A stretch of DNA of 8,498 nucleotides from the NCBI GenBank assembly GCA_026394095.1, contig JAPKYY010000953.1, positions 1-8,498 on the forward strand, given 5' to 3'. Positions 6,345 through 8,498 of the stretch are shown here, in pieces (the first letter of the stretch is position 1; the number at the start of each line of letters is the position of its first letter). The position numbers were made by a program, and so were the translations under genes. Source of the DNA: Acidobacteriota bacterium. GTDB lineage: Bacteria; Acidobacteriota; Terriglobia; Bryobacterales; Bryobacteraceae. The notes beneath the pieces were generated by a model that saw only the letters and a program-made list of their open reading frames with translations, made no database searches and had not been told where the DNA came from.

Positions 6345-6400
6345 ATTGTAAAAAGGAATCGAGCGGCGAATGCCGCGCGAAGCTTTATTCTCGCACCAAT
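6345..6400. promoter_or_regulatory. Divergent intergenic region between receiver and PmoA-like genes
   Basis: This 56-bp gap must hold at least part of the promoters for both divergent genes unless they start within coding sequence. It contains an A-rich run (about 6350-6354) and no clear Shine-Dalgarno for either start. I cannot place a -35/-10 pair with confidence. Confidence 0.3.
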
Positions 6401-7237
6401 ATGACCACACGCCGTACGCTACTGCTGGCCGCATTCGCTCCCAACTCGCAGATCGTCTACAAGGGTTACCCCAAACCCTTCCTTTACCCGATCCTTGCTC
6501 CCGATGGCACCGTCCTCTCACGCGGCTGGCCCATTGATCCAAGACCCGGCGACAATCAGGATCACACCTGGCATCGCGGCATCTGGTGGGGCCACGGCGA
6601 CATCAATGGCCATGACTTCTGGCGCGAACAAAAAGGCACCGCCTCGATCCGCGTCGACAAAGTTACCAACTCAAACGAACTGCACCAGACGCTCGTTACT
6701 GCAAAGGGCGAAGAGCTTGCCAAACTCCTCACCCGCTACAAGTTCCACCGCTAACCCGACGCCTACCGAATCGATGCCTCCCTCACGCTGCAAAGTGATC
6801 AGCCCTTGCGCTTCGGCGATACCGACGACGGCGGCTTCGCTTTCCGCCTGCGCGAAGAGTTCCGAGAAGACCGAGGCGCAACTCTCCTCAACTCCGAAGG
6901 CCAAACCGGCGCAAAGAAAATCTGGGGCAAGCCCGCCTCCTGGACTGACTACTCCACCACCATCGACAACAAGCAATACGGTGTCGCGATTCTCAGCCAC
7001 CCGTCGAACCTCCGTCATCCATCCGGCTGGCACGCCCGCAACTACGGTCTCAATTCAGCTAACCCCTTCGCCGCCTCGAGCTTCGCTGACGAAAAGAACG
7101 GCCAGCGCGGAGCCTACACGCTCCCCGCAAAACAAGTACTCAAGCTCAACTACCGTGTCTTCATCCACAACGGCGACGCAAGTAAAGCAAAGATAGCGGA
7201 CCGCTACACCAAATACGCAAAGGAAATACCACGATGA
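6401..7237 (+). pseudogene. PmoA-like (DUF6807) family gene interrupted by an in-frame stop
   Basis: The frame encodes the DUF6807 family (Pfam 'methane oxygenase PmoA', a misleading name; these are not methane monooxygenase subunits). The first part, 117 residues, has a short signal-like start (MTTRRTLLLAAFA) and the family core KPFLYPILAPDG (25-36), DHTWHRGIWWGHGDINGHDFW (54-74). TAA at 6752-6754 then ends it. The same frame continues to 7237 with equally typical sequence: RFGDTDDGGFAFRLRE, WGKPASWTDYS, YGVAILSHPSNLRHPSGWHA, and NYGLNSANPF. Because no frame change occurs and both sides match the family, this is a single nonsense substitution or a base-call error, not a shift. If the stop is real, the protein is cut after less than half of its length. 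The end overlaps the Gfo/Idh/MocA gene by 4 bp (ATGA). The N-terminus seems shorter than usual for the family. Family members are often found with sugar oxidoreductases; function here is unproven. Confidence 0.82.
7221..7224 (+). promoter_or_regulatory. Ribosome binding site (AGGA) for the oxidoreductase gene
   Basis: AGGA lies 9 nt before the ATG at 7234, within the last codons of the interrupted PmoA-like gene. It means the oxidoreductase could be translated even if ribosomes stop early in that gene. Confidence 0.55.
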
Positions 7238-8481
7238 ACCGCCGCACCTTCCTGGCAGGATCGATCACTTCTCTGGCGGCTGCAAGCGACCGTATCCGCA
7301 TCGCCATCATCGGAGTTCGTGGCCGCGGCCGCGCGCTCGCTGGTGATTTCCTCGGCGTCCCAAACGTAGAGATCGCCGCGCTCGTCGACGTCGATCAACG
7401 CAGCTTCACCCGTGCGGCGAAGCTCATCACAGACAAGACCAACAAGGCCGCCACTCAGCACACAGACCTCCGCCGCGTCCTTGATGACAAGACGATCGAC
7501 GCCGTCGTTATCGCCACCCCCGACCACTGGCACGGCCCGGCCTCGATTCTCGCCGCCCAAGCCGGCAAAGACGTCTATGTAGAGAAGCCCTGCTCGCACA
7601 ACTTGCGCGAAGGCCGTCTGATGCTCGAAGCCACAGCCAAACACCAGCGCATCATGCAGGTGGGCACCCAGGCTCGCAGCCGTGCCTCAGCTCAGCGCGC
7701 GATGGCCTTCATCCACTCCGGCAAAATCGGCAAGGTCCGCATGGCCAAAGCCTGGAATGTCCAACTCCGCGACAACATCGGCAAGCACCAGGATTCCACT
7801 CCACCCAAAGAAGTCGACTACGATCTCTGGACCGGCCCGGCCCTCGCCACACCCTTCCGCGAAAACCGCTTCCATTACACCTGGCACTGGTGGTGGAACT
7901 TCGGAACCGGCGACATGGGCAACGACGGCGTCCACCAGATGGACATGGCCCGCTGGGCGCTCAACGTCGACGCGCCCATATCCGCATCCGGCTGGGGCCG
8001 CAAAGTCTTCTTCGATGACGACCAGCAAACCCCGGACTCAATGAACATCACCTTTAACTATCCAGGCGGCGAAGCGATGATCTTCGAGCAACGTATATGG
8101 ACACCCTACGGCATGTCCGATCAGGAGAACGGCGTCGCTGTTTACGGCAGCGACGGCATGGTGGAGATTGGGCGCTGGTCAGGCAAGTGGGGCTACAAAG
8201 TCTACGACGCCAAAGGCAAGCTCACCCTAACCGACCAGGCCGACAACGACGAAACCCACGCGCAAAACTTCATCGATTGCATCCGCTCCCGCAACGCGCC
8301 CAACGCGACGATCGAGACCGGCCACACCTCCACCCTCCACGCCCACCTCGGCAACATCGTGGCGAGAACAGGCCGCAACCTCATCTTCAACCCCAAAACA
8401 GAAACCATCGCGAGCGACACCGAAGCCACTCAACTCCTCACCCGCCCCTATCGCAAACATTGGGCCACCCCAAAAAGCTGA
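7234..8481 (+). CDS. Tat-exported Gfo/Idh/MocA family oxidoreductase
   Basis: A complete 415-residue NAD(P)-dependent oxidoreductase of the glucose-fructose oxidoreductase / inositol dehydrogenase family, probably oxidising or reducing a sugar or sugar derivative. The N-terminus MNRRTFLAGSITSLAAAS is a good twin-arginine signal, so it should fold with its cofactor in the cytoplasm and act outside the inner membrane, as glucose-fructose oxidoreductase does. The Rossmann domain starts with IRIAIIGVRGRGRA (Gly-rich loop 27-32), Asp52 or Asp54 (ALVDVDQ) is the likely ribose-binding acid, ATPDHWHGP (94-102) and EKPCSHN (117-123, with the family's catalytic-site Lys118) follow. The C-terminal beta-sheet domain includes GTGDMGNDGVHQMDMARW (224-241), with His234 as probable catalytic or substrate-binding residue. 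It overlaps the PmoA-like gene by ATGA, so the two form an operon. Only 17 bp follow its stop in the window, and no terminator is seen there. Confidence 0.93.
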   Translation: MNRRTFLAGSITSLAAASDRIRIAIIGVRGRGRALAGDFLGVPNVEIAALVDVDQRSFTRAAKLITDKTNKAATQHTDLRRVLDDKTIDAVVIATPDHWHGPASILAAQAGKDVYVEKPCSHNLREGRLMLEATAKHQRIMQVGTQARSRASAQRAMAFIHSGKIGKVRMAKAWNVQLRDNIGKHQDSTPPKEVDYDLWTGPALATPFRENRFHYTWHWWWNFGTGDMGNDGVHQMDMARWALNVDAPISASGWGRKVFFDDDQQTPDSMNITFNYPGGEAMIFEQRIWTPYGMSDQENGVAVYGSDGMVEIGRWSGKWGYKVYDAKGKLTLTDQADNDETHAQNFIDCIRSRNAPNATIETGHTSTLHAHLGNIVARTGRNLIFNPKTETIASDTEATQLLTRPYRKHWATPKS

Positions 8482-8498
8482 AGCCCTGTATCCCAACT

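Noticed and set aside
6188..6400. Upstream in-frame extension of the PmoA-like gene
   Set aside because: It is antisense to the receiver gene, Ser/Arg-rich and not protein-like; the signal-like MTTRRTLLLAAFA begins at 6401.
6345..6542. 66-codon upstream extension of the receiver gene
   Set aside because: The extension is Arg/Trp/Cys-rich, has no domain character and overlaps the PmoA-like gene; the receiver domain begins properly just after the ATG at 6344.
6740..6810. Frameshift as the cause of the split PmoA-like gene
   Set aside because: Both halves are in the same frame, so only a substitution creating TAA is needed.
1..8498. RNA genes, CRISPR arrays, insertion sequences, strong terminators
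   Set aside because: Reading both strands I found no tRNA-like cloverleaf, no regularly spaced repeats, no transposase motif, and no GC stem followed by a T-run at any gene end. Without folding software, weak structures could be missed.

Overview
This is a G+C-rich bacterial window that looks like Acidobacteriota, most likely a Bryobacter/Solibacter-type soil lineage. That is an inference from gene content: a secreted DUF1080 protein, a PmoA-like (DUF6807) protein and a Tat-exported Gfo/Idh/MocA oxidoreductase lie within a few kilobases, next to lineage-typical secreted proteins of unknown function. No rRNA, tRNA, CRISPR array or mobile element was found. Coding density is very high, with several overlapping or nearly touching genes.

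Left block (1-2930, minus strand): three co-directional genes. In transcription order they are a secreted two-domain DUF1080 (3-keto-disaccharide hydrolase-like) protein, an FAD-dependent amine-oxidase-type flavoprotein, and a secreted hypothetical protein that runs off the left edge. The junctions are tight. A possible 15-codon ORF links the first two by two ATGA overlaps.

Middle block (2953-5978, plus strand): three genes form a compact unit coding only for predicted exported proteins rich in likely metal ligands. They are a small Cys/His-rich protein, a 336-aa protein with a YtkA/FixH-like N-terminus and a duplicated H-x12-H-x-H-P module, and a 551-aa protein in which two eight-cysteine modules and a Met-rich linker precede a probable outer-membrane beta-barrel. 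The last two genes overlap by 14 bp. I read this as an extracytoplasmic metal-handling (possibly copper) system. It is the best candidate here for something undescribed.

Right block (5952-8498): a minus-strand, stand-alone CheY-like receiver protein overlaps the barrel gene tail to tail by 27 bp. Divergent from it is a PmoA-like (DUF6807) gene interrupted by one in-frame TAA, which overlaps by 4 bp a complete Tat-signal Gfo/Idh/MocA oxidoreductase. These two, with the distant DUF1080 gene, suggest periplasmic glycoside or sugar-derivative catabolism. The exact substrate cannot be read from the sequence.
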